Virus record (IMG/VR): IMGVR_UViG_3300032291_003205
Coordinates: 1 to 64,000 of that record
Length of the DNA: 64,000 nt
Reading direction: 5' to 3' (one strand)
From: a virus
Position numbers and translations under genes: made by a program. Positions 26,235-33,235 of the stretch are shown in pieces; position 1 is the first letter of the stretch; every line of letters starts with the position of its first letter. The notes below the pieces were generated by a model, which saw only the letters and a list, made by a program, of their open reading frames with translations, was not told the DNA's origin and ran no database searches.

Positions 26235-26785
26235 TGAATATGTTCGCTAAATTAAAACATTGGTATTTGATTATCATCCTAGGTGTTATGGTGCTTATGT
26301 ATCTTAACCTTAATAGAAGGATTGATGATTTTGAAGACAAATTAGATTTAGCAGCTGGAACCACATCACTCCAGATGTATGAGTCAATTGAACACTGGAG
26401 TGATAGTTTCGGTATTCCAAAACACATTGCTTACAATGTTGCTTACTTGGAAACACGTTATCAAGGTCCGTTTGATTTTGATTATAACCATAAACAAACG
26501 TCATCTGCAGGAGCAACAGGTGCAATGCAAATCATACCTAAATATGCTCATAAGTTTGCTGGGAGGAAAGTTTCACCTAAAGAATTAAAAACAAATTTTA
26601 ATCTAAATATAAAAATTAGTATGCAAATGCTAAGAGCATGGTATAATATATATCACGATTGGACTTTAGCAGCAGGAGCCTATAACTCAGGTCAACCTAT
26701 TAGAAACGAATATGCTCTTTACGTTTCATCTAATAAAGATTATAAAAATAAATGGGTAAAATGTAACGTATATTTAGAAGATTAA
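26234..26785 (+). CDS. Membrane-anchored lytic transglycosylase (SLT)
   Basis: A 183-residue protein. An N-terminal membrane segment (about 10-26) is followed by an SLT goose-type lysozyme domain: catalytic Glu73 in YLETRY, SAGATGAMQ (91-99) and AAGAYNSG (about 151-158). It cleaves the beta-1,4 link between MurNAc and GlcNAc in peptidoglycan. The anchor would place it in the periplasm. It could be the lysis enzyme or act in DNA entry. A hairpin follows. Confidence 0.9.
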   Translation: MNMFAKLKHWYLIIILGVMVLMYLNLNRRIDDFEDKLDLAAGTTSLQMYESIEHWSDSFGIPKHIAYNVAYLETRYQGPFDFDYNHKQTSSAGATGAMQIIPKYAHKFAGRKVSPKELKTNFNLNIKISMQMLRAWYNIYHDWTLAAGAYNSGQPIRNEYALYVSSNKDYKNKWVKCNVYLED

Positions 26786-26792
26786 TAAATAA

Positions 26793-26812
26793 GGGGTGTA
26801 TAAAAACACCCC
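26793..26812 (+). terminator. Hairpin, possible terminator
   Basis: GGGGTGT (26793-26799) pairs perfectly with ACACCCC (26806-26812) around a 6-base loop. Only two T follow, so termination may be weak. Confidence 0.5.
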
Positions 26813-26817
26813 CTTGC

Positions 26818-26861
26818 ATATTTATTATCGACCAAAACAATAAAAATGCGATGATAAATAT
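26818..26861 (+). promoter_or_regulatory. Hairpin over the GIY-YIG start codon, motif in the 5' arm
   Basis: ATATTTATTATCG (26818-26830) pairs with CGATGATAAATAT (26849-26861) with one wobble, burying the ATG at 26851. The 5' arm contains the ATATTTAT core of the candidate late motif. Confidence 0.7.
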
Positions 26862-27420
26862 TACGTACATCTATCTAGTTGAAAACTGTTTCAACAATCT
26901 TAATAAAATTTATATTGGTAAAACTATAGATTTATCAAACAGAAAAAGTAAACATAAAAAAGTATATGGTAAAGAAATTAAGTTTACTATAATAGATGAA
27001 GTTAATTCCTTAGATAGAAAAGATTGGAGACCTATTGAAACAATGTGGATACAAAGTTTTATAGGTTGGGGTTTTGATGTTTTAAATACTCAAAAAGATG
27101 GAGGTAGCGGTCCATCCTTTAAAACCGAAGAACAGAAAAAACATTTAAGTAAAAAATTAAAAGAAAGAAAATATTTAGATAATTGGACATTAAAAAATAA
27201 AGAAAACCAACGTAAAGGTCCAAAACATTCTAAAGAACAAATTAAAAAATGGAGTAAACCAGTCCTTCAGTTTGATAAATATGGAAATTTTATTAAAGAA
27301 TTCCCATCAATATTATCAGCTGCTTCTTCTTTAAATAAAAGTAGACCCTTTATTTGGAATTGTTTAAAAGGAATAGTTAAAACTGCTGGTGGTTACATTT
27401 GGAAATACAAAAATAATTAA
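26851..27420 (+). CDS. GIY-YIG homing endonuclease
   Basis: A 189-residue protein. The catalytic domain has YIYLVEN and KIYIGKTIDLSNRKSKH, with Glu in PIETMWIQ; a NUMOD1-type DNA-binding end (PVLQFDKYGNFIKEF...) closes it. It is not visibly inserted inside another gene; the upstream gene ends normally. Its stop codon region holds a TTGG-N19-TATATT promoter for the next genes. Only one NUMOD3-like stretch (about 85-130) is seen. Confidence 0.85.
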   Translation: MINITYIYLVENCFNNLNKIYIGKTIDLSNRKSKHKKVYGKEIKFTIIDEVNSLDRKDWRPIETMWIQSFIGWGFDVLNTQKDGGSGPSFKTEEQKKHLSKKLKERKYLDNWTLKNKENQRKGPKHSKEQIKKWSKPVLQFDKYGNFIKEFPSILSAASSLNKSRPFIWNCLKGIVKTAGGYIWKYKNN

Positions 27421-27427
27421 TTATATT
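27399..27427 (+). promoter_or_regulatory. TTGG-N19-TATATT promoter
   Basis: TTGG at 27399-27402 (within the terminal codons of the GIY-YIG gene) and TATATT at 27422-27427, 19 bases apart. It lacks the TTCG extension, so it is the weakest member. Confidence 0.5.
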
Positions 27428-27452
27428 AAAATGTCATGTATGTATTGGCATC

Positions 27453-27608
27453 ATGGCAGCAGCAAAATCTAAAAAAACAACAGTAAGTGCATCTTCACTT
27501 TACAAAGAAAAACCTAAGAGATCAAGAAAAGGTATCGTAGCAAAAACAAAAACAAGTAAAACAAAAACAAGTAAAAATTATAAAAAATTATCAGTAGGAC
27601 AAGGTTAA
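27453..27608 (+). CDS. Small Lys-rich basic protein, 51 aa
   Basis: A 51-residue protein beginning MAAAKSKKTTVSASS and rich in KTKTSK repeats. The strongly basic composition suggests DNA or RNA binding. It has a promoter candidate upstream and coding bias consistent with its neighbours. Confidence 0.55.
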   Translation: MAAAKSKKTTVSASSLYKEKPKRSRKGIVAKTKTSKTKTSKNYKKLSVGQG

Positions 27609-27615
27609 AACATTT

Positions 27616-27738
27616 ATGAGCAAAACAAGTAATTTACAAAGATTATCGGTTCTGAAAATTTGGTTAGAAGAACAAAAACGCAAAGGCAAGATTAAAAAAC
27701 AACCAGCTTGGTTAAAGGAAATCTTAAACGAAGATTAA
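27616..27738 (+). CDS. Small basic protein, 40 aa
   Basis: A 40-residue helical, Lys-rich protein (SNLQRLSVLKIWLEEQKRKG). It starts 8 bases after the previous stop and ends 3 bases before the next start. Function unknown. Confidence 0.5.
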   Translation: MSKTSNLQRLSVLKIWLEEQKRKGKIKKQPAWLKEILNED

Positions 27739-27741
27739 TAA

Positions 27742-27924
27742 ATGAAACTAGATGGAGGTGCTTTGGAATTCTTTCAAAGTTTACCTGATGATTTAATGGT
27801 TCAAATTGCTATTAATGATTGGGATGCTTTAGAAAGATTATGTGTAGCACTTTCCCTAGATATTCAACTTATTATTGAAGACGCTGAACGATTAAAGAAG
27901 AAAAAAACCAAAAAGAAAAACTAA
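27742..27924 (+). CDS. Unknown small protein, 60 aa
   Basis: A 60-residue helical protein (ALEFFQSLPDDLMVQIAIND...) with a basic KKKKTKKKN end. No family recognised. Its stop overlaps the next start. Confidence 0.55.
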   Translation: MKLDGGALEFFQSLPDDLMVQIAINDWDALERLCVALSLDIQLIIEDAERLKKKKTKKKN

Positions 27925-28874
27925 TGAGTAAGTTTCAACTAGTAAATTACAATTTTGATGATCAAAGAATAGATTTTAGAATCAATCATCCTGTTAAAGA
28001 CGGTTATATTATAACTAAGGATATAGATTTAGATACTACTATCTATAAAATGAAAATATGGAATGTAACTCCAGGTTTATTTGCTTTCTTTATCCCTACA
28101 CCAAGACATGGTTTTGATTTTCAAAGAGAGGATTTTGGTGGATTTACTTTTGAACTTATTGATGAGGGTGTTGTCTTAGAAAGACAAATCCTTCGCTTTA
28201 GGTACACTAACATGTATCAACACAAACAAAACATAAACGACTTTTACCATCCCGTATTTGTTAATTATAGGGAGTTTTTTGTTTATGATAGGTATAAAGA
28301 ATTCAATTTGGAAGGATGTGAAAATGTTATTGATGCTGGAGCTAGTGTAGGTTTGTTTACACAATATATGTTAAATAAAGGAGCTAAACAAGTAGCATCT
28401 GTTGAGTGTGATGATAGAAGTATAGTAGCTTTATTTAGTAACTTTGTTAGTAATCTAAAAGTTAAAATCATTGGAATGGCTTTATCAGATATTAATGGTG
28501 AAAAAGAATTATACTGGAAAGAAGATAATCCATTAGTAAATAGTTTAGATATTGATGGTAGTGAGTTTAGTACTCATGTTAATCCTAATTCTAAAACAGT
28601 TAAAACTACAACTTTAGAAACATTAATCAATAATTTAAATTGGGATAAAACCGATTTATTAAAAATAGATATTGAGGGAAGTGAATGGGACGTTATTAAT
28701 ACTACTCCAGATGATACTTTTCAATCTATAGATAAAATATTATTAGAATATCATTGGCCAAAAGATAGATTACAATCTGTTATTTCTAGATTCCAATCAC
28801 TAGGGTTTAAACATATGTTTGAATCTGGATGTGATGGAAGTGAGGAAAACGGCACTGTATTCTTTTCAAAGTAA
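27924..28874 (+). CDS. FkbM-family methyltransferase
   Basis: A 316-residue protein. The C-terminal two thirds show the FkbM SAM-binding core: VIDAGASVGLFTQY (about 136-149), SVECD, and LLKIDIEGSEWDVI (about 245-258). The N-terminal 100 residues are a beta-rich extension. FkbM enzymes O-methylate sugars and small molecules. It lies 4 kb away from the glycan island and may add a finishing methyl group. Confidence 0.85.
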   Translation: MSKFQLVNYNFDDQRIDFRINHPVKDGYIITKDIDLDTTIYKMKIWNVTPGLFAFFIPTPRHGFDFQREDFGGFTFELIDEGVVLERQILRFRYTNMYQHKQNINDFYHPVFVNYREFFVYDRYKEFNLEGCENVIDAGASVGLFTQYMLNKGAKQVASVECDDRSIVALFSNFVSNLKVKIIGMALSDINGEKELYWKEDNPLVNSLDIDGSEFSTHVNPNSKTVKTTTLETLINNLNWDKTDLLKIDIEGSEWDVINTTPDDTFQSIDKILLEYHWPKDRLQSVISRFQSLGFKHMFESGCDGSEENGTVFFSK

Positions 28875-28875
28875 T

Positions 28876-28908
28876 TTGGATTTCTGAATTCCTGTTCGTA
28901 TATTCATG
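28876..28908 (+). promoter_or_regulatory. TTGG-N19-TATATT promoter
   Basis: TTGG at 28876-28879, TTCGTATATT ending at 28904; 19 bases between boxes. It drives the 28923 gene. Confidence 0.8.
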
Positions 28909-28922
28909 TCATAATAAAGGTT

Positions 28923-29393
28923 ATGGCATTACATAAAATAATTGAAAAACATCAAGTAAATATCTTAGGTCAAGAAATTACCTACACTAATAGGTTTTTT
29001 AAGTATTCTAAAAGTACATCTTATGGTTTTAAACCATCTAAAAGTTTAGTTAGTAGTGGTGTTTATGTGTTTAAATACACTTATGAACACCACTCATTAC
29101 CCCCAACATTATTTGTTTCACCTATTTCAGGTAAGAAATTTATTGTTCCTACTTGGCAAGAGGTTCATCCACAAACTACATTATCAGATATTGAGTGGAT
29201 TAGACCAGTTAAAGTAGAAGTACCTGTAGAAAAAGGAACTTGGATGTTTGAATCCTCAAGTGAAAAAGGTATATTTTACAAAGTTACTAAACAAGGTGAT
29301 AAATTAACTTGCAACTGCTCAGGCTTTTATCGTTGTAAAGATAGAAACAAAGGTTGTAAACATGTTCAAGAAGTTCGTAAACAATTAAATTAA
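28923..29393 (+). CDS. SWIM-type zinc-finger protein
   Basis: A 156-residue protein. The C-terminus has Cys130-x-Cys132 then Cys145-x-His147 (CNC...CKH), the SWIM zinc-finger pattern used for DNA or protein contacts. The N-terminal 100 residues form a possible beta-barrel. It overlaps the next gene start. Confidence 0.65.
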   Translation: MALHKIIEKHQVNILGQEITYTNRFFKYSKSTSYGFKPSKSLVSSGVYVFKYTYEHHSLPPTLFVSPISGKKFIVPTWQEVHPQTTLSDIEWIRPVKVEVPVEKGTWMFESSSEKGIFYKVTKQGDKLTCNCSGFYRCKDRNKGCKHVQEVRKQLN

Positions 29394-29611
29394 TGATAAC
29401 AAGTAAACGTCCTAAAAAAACTAAAATCGAAATCGATTTGTTGGGTCCTGAAGGTAATGCTTTTGCTTTACTAGGTATTGCTAAGGATTTATGTCACAAA
29501 ACAGGTATTGAATGGGAACCTGTTAAAAATGAAATGACAAGTAGTGATTATGAAAATCTAATTAATGTTTTAGATAGACATTTTGGTGATGTGATAGTCA
29601 TGTATCGGTAA
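29393..29611 (+). CDS. Unknown small protein, 72 aa
   Basis: A 72-residue protein (KIEIDLLGPEGNAFALLGIAKDL) with a short beta strand and helices. I recall similar phage proteins of unknown function. A promoter for the next gene begins after its stop. Confidence 0.6.
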   Translation: MITSKRPKKTKIEIDLLGPEGNAFALLGIAKDLCHKTGIEWEPVKNEMTSSDYENLINVLDRHFGDVIVMYR

Positions 29612-29612
29612 T

Positions 29613-29645
29613 TTGGCTTTTTGAATGATTGTTCGTATATTCACG
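29613..29645 (+). promoter_or_regulatory. TTGG-N19-TATATT promoter
   Basis: TTGG at 29613-29616 and TATATTCACG at 29636-29645, 19 bases apart. The leader to the ATG at 29663 carries ATAAAGG, the usual start context here. Confidence 0.85.
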
Positions 29646-29662
29646 GTATGGAAATAAAGGTT

Positions 29663-30094
29663 ATGGAAAAAACAGAACGTAGAGGTAGGCCTGCTGAAGC
29701 ACCTGCTGTAGTATTAGATAAGTTTGAAAGAACGTTTTATGAGTTTGCTAATGAGCAATATCAAAAAGATGGTCGTAAAACTACTTTTTATTATGATATG
29801 AATAAAACCGCTAATGGTCCTTATAAAACTGAAGTAGCTTATCCTAAAGGTTATAAACACGACAAGGTTAAAGCAGAAAAAGGTAAAGCATATAATAACC
29901 AACCAGTGGTAATGGTGTTCAAATCATCTGAACGTTCAAATGCTAAATTCAAAATTAAAGTATGGAATAATGAAAATATTGACTACATTATTACAGCTCC
30001 TACATTACCAGGTGTTCCTGATAGCGCTATTATTTTAGAGGTAGGCGTAGGAGAAAGTTTTATTGATTCTTTTAAATCTAAATACAATTTGTAA
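29663..30094 (+). CDS. Unknown protein with AT-hook-like N-terminus
   Basis: A 143-residue protein. ERRGRPAEAP near the N-terminus resembles an AT-hook. The rest is beta-rich (TFYYDMNKTANGPYKTEV). I start at 29663 because the promoter TATATT ends at 29641; upstream in-frame codons would fall in the promoter. Confidence 0.6.
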   Translation: MEKTERRGRPAEAPAVVLDKFERTFYEFANEQYQKDGRKTTFYYDMNKTANGPYKTEVAYPKGYKHDKVKAEKGKAYNNQPVVMVFKSSERSNAKFKIKVWNNENIDYIITAPTLPGVPDSAIILEVGVGESFIDSFKSKYNL

Positions 30095-30107
30095 TATTTA
30101 TAACATA
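30094..30107 (+). promoter_or_regulatory. ATATTTATAACATA motif, candidate late promoter
   Basis: Motif 6 bases before the start at 30114. The identical stretch precedes the adhesin at 33236. Confidence 0.5.
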
Positions 30108-30113
30108 TAAATT

Positions 30114-30623
30114 ATGGCAACCAGAGGACAAATCGCTTACTTAGCAAACCCAAACACAATATTTTCAATATACAACCACTATGATTCTTACCCAGAACAT
30201 TTAGGTACAGCATTAACTACTTACTTTAATTCAGATAGTGATGCAGAAGACGTAGTAATGAATGGTGGTGATATTAGATTCATTGATGATGATGGAACTG
30301 TAGATCGTTTTGATAAAGGTGGAGCAATACAAATTAAAGGCGAAGAACCAGAAGATTTATTTAATGAGTTGTACTCACACTCCGATAGTGCTTCCGCTGA
30401 TTATGTTTATGTTTGGTTAGAAGATAAATGGATTACTCTTCCTATAAACAAAGGTAGAGAATACTTTGTAGGTACTTTACTTGATTCAATCAGAAAATCA
30501 GAACCAGCTATGGAAGCTTATCACATTGGTGGGAATAGGGAAGTAATTACTAAAGAAGACGAAGACGAAATGAATGAAATTTTTGTTCGTCAAATGAAAT
30601 ATAAAGCAGGTATTATTAAATAA
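30114..30623 (+). CDS. Unknown conserved-looking phage protein, 169 aa
   Basis: A 169-residue acidic protein (MATRGQIAYLANPNTIF, then NHYDSYPEHLGTALTTYF). The N-terminal GQI-type strand and NHYDSYPEHLG resemble a conserved phage fold, function unknown. A late-type motif precedes it. Confidence 0.6.
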   Translation: MATRGQIAYLANPNTIFSIYNHYDSYPEHLGTALTTYFNSDSDAEDVVMNGGDIRFIDDDGTVDRFDKGGAIQIKGEEPEDLFNELYSHSDSASADYVYVWLEDKWITLPINKGREYFVGTLLDSIRKSEPAMEAYHIGGNREVITKEDEDEMNEIFVRQMKYKAGIIK

Positions 30624-30645
30624 AAAATAAATAAAAATAAATAAA

Positions 30646-31344
30646 ATGAAAAAAGCAGATAATTTTGACGCAACAAAGTGGTTAGTAGAAAATAAAATTA
30701 CTACTCAATCTCGTTTAAATGAAGAATATTCAAATGAAAGAATAAACCAACGTGATGTAGAAATAGCAGGTGGAGAAGTTATTAATCATACCTTTGATAC
30801 TATTGATATGATTGATCTTGATAATGGATATAAAGTAAAAATAATTACAACTTATTACTTTAGAGATCCAGGAGTAAAAGGATATAGTAGTACTGCTAGT
30901 GATGAAAATCCTATGTTAAGTGGTGTAAAAACTACATTAATGGATTCTTCTGGTAAACCAATTAAAAACCATAATTTTACAGGTTCTGGTCAATGGTGGA
31001 TGCTTCAAGGAGGAAAAGAATACTTCATGCCACAAATTAAAGCATGGTGGGAAAATAAAATGGGTAAGTTAGGTTTAAGCGAATCTAAATTAAACGAAGA
31101 TTTAACAGACGAAATAGCAGCATTACCAAATCACCACACAGCAGAAGATACAGCAGAAGCAACATTAGTAGTTGGTAAATATGCTGTTGTTCGCTATGAT
31201 GAAAGCGATGAAGGAGGTGAAGACATGTATGTAGTATGGGACAATACTAGAGACCAAGAAGAAATAGGTCCATATGAAGATGAACCTGAATTCGAATCAA
31301 CAGATCCAGCTGAAGTAGCTGCTTTTTTAATGAAAAATTCATAA
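30646..31344 (+). CDS. Possible internal head protein, leader paralogue 1
   Basis: A 232-residue protein. The first 26 residues (KADNFDATKWLVENK... SRLNE) match the start of the next gene's protein at 22 of 26 positions by eye. Each ends in an (L)xE motif: SRLNE here, and again SESKLNE near residue 149. T4 prohead protease gp21 cuts after (I/L)xE, so the leader may target the protein into the head and be removed. The rest is unknown. Confidence 0.55.
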   Translation: MKKADNFDATKWLVENKITTQSRLNEEYSNERINQRDVEIAGGEVINHTFDTIDMIDLDNGYKVKIITTYYFRDPGVKGYSSTASDENPMLSGVKTTLMDSSGKPIKNHNFTGSGQWWMLQGGKEYFMPQIKAWWENKMGKLGLSESKLNEDLTDEIAALPNHHTAEDTAEATLVVGKYAVVRYDESDEGGEDMYVVWDNTRDQEEIGPYEDEPEFESTDPAEVAAFLMKNS

Positions 31345-31360
31345 TTTAGAACCATTCTAT

Positions 31361-31909
31361 ATGAAAAAAGCAGATAATTTTGACACAAAACAATGGTTGG
31401 TTGAAAATAAAATTACTTTTCAATCTCGTTTAAATGAAGATGAAGAGGAAAAAAAATATTACCTTGCAGCAAAGTCAAAGGATGGAAAAAAACATGAAGT
31501 ATTTAAAAAAAATCCAAACTATATAAAAACAACTTATGATAGTGCTTTAAAGCTTATAAACTCTTTAAAAAAACCAAAACATTATACCTACTACGTATCA
31601 GATATAGATGGTAACCCTGTTGATAAAAATGGTAACATTATTAATGAATCTCGTTTAAATGAAAATTTTGAAGAAACCCATGAATATCTTGAAATAAGTC
31701 CTGAGAATTTCCAACCAGGTGATTATTTTTTAAGAACTCCTGTATATGATAATAGTGGTGAATTTTTTGATCATAAAGAAAAAATTAAAATATTATCTAT
31801 TGATCTTCCTAAAGATGGTAGAAGCGATATATCCAAAGTTAAAACTGAAGATGGTGAAATAATGGGGTTATCTAGTACTTCATTATACGACATAGCAAGA
31901 CCATTGTAA
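31361..31909 (+). CDS. Possible internal head protein, leader paralogue 2
   Basis: A 182-residue protein sharing the leader with the preceding one. LNE motifs occur at about residues 24-26 (SRLNEDEEE) and 97-99 (SRLNENFEE), so processing could release three pieces. The middle (about 30-90) is Lys-rich, unlike the leader. It ends before a terminator/promoter hybrid. Confidence 0.55.
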   Translation: MKKADNFDTKQWLVENKITFQSRLNEDEEEKKYYLAAKSKDGKKHEVFKKNPNYIKTTYDSALKLINSLKKPKHYTYYVSDIDGNPVDKNGNIINESRLNENFEETHEYLEISPENFQPGDYFLRTPVYDNSGEFFDHKEKIKILSIDLPKDGRSDISKVKTEDGEIMGLSSTSLYDIARPL

Positions 31910-31946
31910 GTAAAAATAATATTATTTGGAATTATTCTAAATGACG

Positions 31947-31973
31947 AAGGGAGGTGGCTTTGTCATCTCCCTT
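31947..31973 (+). terminator. Hairpin merged with a promoter
   Basis: A 10-bp stem (31947-31956 with 31964-31973, one G-T) with a 7-base loop ends in TT, and the promoter TATATT follows at 31977. GTGG (31954-31957), the -33-like box, lies in the stem arm and loop. Confidence 0.65.
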
Positions 31974-31985
31974 TCGTATATTGAC
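31954..31985 (+). promoter_or_regulatory. GTGG-N19-TATATT promoter within a hairpin
   Basis: A variant of the class (GTGG instead of TTGG) with TATATT at 31977-31982 and 19 bases between. It precedes the small 31989 gene. Confidence 0.6.
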
Positions 31986-31988
31986 GAC

Positions 31989-32129
31989 ATGATGAAAGAG
32001 CAAGACAAATTTAATGGTTTATCAAAAGGTCAAGTGAAACAAATCATTAGACGTAATATGATTACTCGTGTAAAATCAAGTAAAAAAGTTTACGATCGAA
32101 AGAATTTTAAAAGAGATTTGGAATCCTAA
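31989..32129 (+). CDS. Small basic protein, 46 aa
   Basis: A 46-residue basic protein (MMKEQDKFNGLSKGQVKQII...). I start at 31989, just after the promoter's TATATTGACG; 31992 is an equally possible ATG. The end LES overlaps the TTGG box of the next promoter. Confidence 0.55.
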   Translation: MMKEQDKFNGLSKGQVKQIIRRNMITRVKSSKKVYDRKNFKRDLES

Positions 32130-32150
32130 AAGAGGGTTCGTATATTCACG
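32118..32150 (+). promoter_or_regulatory. TTGG-N19-TATATT promoter
   Basis: TTGG at 32118-32121 (inside the last codons of the preceding gene) and TATATTCACG at 32141-32150. Confidence 0.85.
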
Positions 32151-32167
32151 GTATGGAAATAAAGGTT

Positions 32168-32440
32168 ATGGAAAAAATAAAAATAAACACAAATTTTAAA
32201 TTCACTTTCGACACTGATGTTGATCTTAGAAGAGCCGAATTAACAGGTTACATTGAATCATATGATATGGTTCGTATTTGTGTTAAAAGATTAGACAATG
32301 GAAACCAAGTTGATTTTCCAATTAAAACCAGAGAAGATTATTTTGACACAGTTGCTAGTTTGAATGAAAGATCTAACGAGTATGATATGGTAGAAATTTA
32401 CCAAGACACTCATATGTTTGATATGTACGATTATATTTAA
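32168..32440 (+). CDS. Unknown protein, 90 aa
   Basis: A 90-residue protein with a beta-rich core (NFKFTFDTDVDLRRAELTGYIE...VRICVKRL). I start at 32168 after the AATAAAGG leader; upstream codons lie in the promoter's transcribed region. Unknown function. Confidence 0.6.
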   Translation: MEKIKINTNFKFTFDTDVDLRRAELTGYIESYDMVRICVKRLDNGNQVDFPIKTREDYFDTVASLNERSNEYDMVEIYQDTHMFDMYDYI

Positions 32441-32451
32441 TAAATAAAGTT

Positions 32452-32517
32452 ATGATAATTACAGTAATAGTAGCAGCAGCTTGGACCGGTTGGACAATTC
32501 ACTTATTAAAAAAATAA
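32452..32517 (+). CDS. Tiny membrane peptide, 21 aa
   Basis: A 21-residue ORF (MIITVIVAAAWTGWTIHLLKK) that is almost entirely one transmembrane helix with a basic end. Spacing to neighbours (11 and 5 bases) and the AATAAAGTT leader resemble real starts. Function unknown; it is short enough to be spurious. Confidence 0.4.
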   Translation: MIITVIVAAAWTGWTIHLLKK

Positions 32518-32522
32518 AAGTT

Positions 32523-32759
32523 ATGAAAAAAACAAATGTTATTACCCCGATGTGGCTTAAGTGCCAAGAAATCCTTAAAACTGGTGATTTGGAACTCGCT
32601 GATAACAAATTAATGGAACTAGTTTGGAAACTATCCGACTATACAATGGAAGGTTTTAAAGATGCTGATGTGATTGAAGGTGTAAAGCTCGAAACATGGA
32701 AAGAACGTGTATGGTTTGCTATTGAGAATGCTGGCTTATTACCTGAACTAAATGACTAA
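32523..32759 (+). CDS. Unknown protein, 78 aa
   Basis: A 78-residue helical protein (PMWLKCQEILKTGDLELADNKLMELVWKL). I chose the ATG at 32523, preceded by AAAAGTT; an upstream in-frame ATG would overlap the tiny peptide. Function unknown. Confidence 0.6.
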   Translation: MKKTNVITPMWLKCQEILKTGDLELADNKLMELVWKLSDYTMEGFKDADVIEGVKLETWKERVWFAIENAGLLPELND

Positions 32760-32889
32760 CGAGGAACAAGACACATTGTACACTAAGTTAATGAGTATTC
32801 TAATGCTTATGGAGAAGGATTATTACTATAAGGCTACATTAGAGTTGGAATCGTTAATAGAACATATTAAATTTGGACAAGTAAAATAA
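32752..32889 (+). CDS. Small helical protein, 45 aa
   Basis: A 45-residue helical acidic protein (TNEEQDTLYTKLMSILMLME). It overlaps the previous gene by 8 bases, and its stop overlaps the next start as TAATG, which supports it. Confidence 0.55.
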   Translation: MTNEEQDTLYTKLMSILMLMEKDYYYKATLELESLIEHIKFGQVK

Positions 32890-33194
32890 TGGAAAAAAGA
32901 GGACAATTAGAAAAACTAAGATACAATTTTGACACAGCCAAAGGTGTTTTTGTTAAAATGAATGATAAAATGTATCGAGTAACAGAACGTGACTTTAGAT
33001 CATTTAATGGTGAAAGATTCATATTTGAAAAAGTAGATGGTGAGTATCAACATGTACCTTACAAAGGTCCTCTTTACTACCACAACACAAATAAAAAATG
33101 TAAAGAACCAATTGGTATAAACAAGGTTCAATACGCTCATGATTTACCTTGGACTTCAATTAGAAGACCACATGAAAACTATTTAGTTGATTAA
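32889..33194 (+). CDS. Unknown protein, 101 aa
   Basis: A 101-residue protein with aromatic-rich beta pattern (GVFVKMNDKMYRVTERDFRSFNGERFIFEKV). It ends 42 bases before the adhesin region. Function unknown. Confidence 0.6.
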   Translation: MEKRGQLEKLRYNFDTAKGVFVKMNDKMYRVTERDFRSFNGERFIFEKVDGEYQHVPYKGPLYYHNTNKKCKEPIGINKVQYAHDLPWTSIRRPHENYLVD

Positions 33195-33208
33195 AACAAG
33201 AGAGATTA

Positions 33209-33222
33209 ATATTTATAACATA
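33209..33222 (+). promoter_or_regulatory. ATATTTATAACATA motif, candidate late promoter
   Basis: Identical to the 30094 motif; located 13 bases upstream of the first adhesin gene. Confidence 0.5.
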
Positions 33223-33235
33223 TAACTGTTATTAA

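Noticed and set aside
31194-31388. Minus-strand frame overlapping the leader-protein genes
   Set aside because: It overlaps two supported + strand genes and has no regulatory context.
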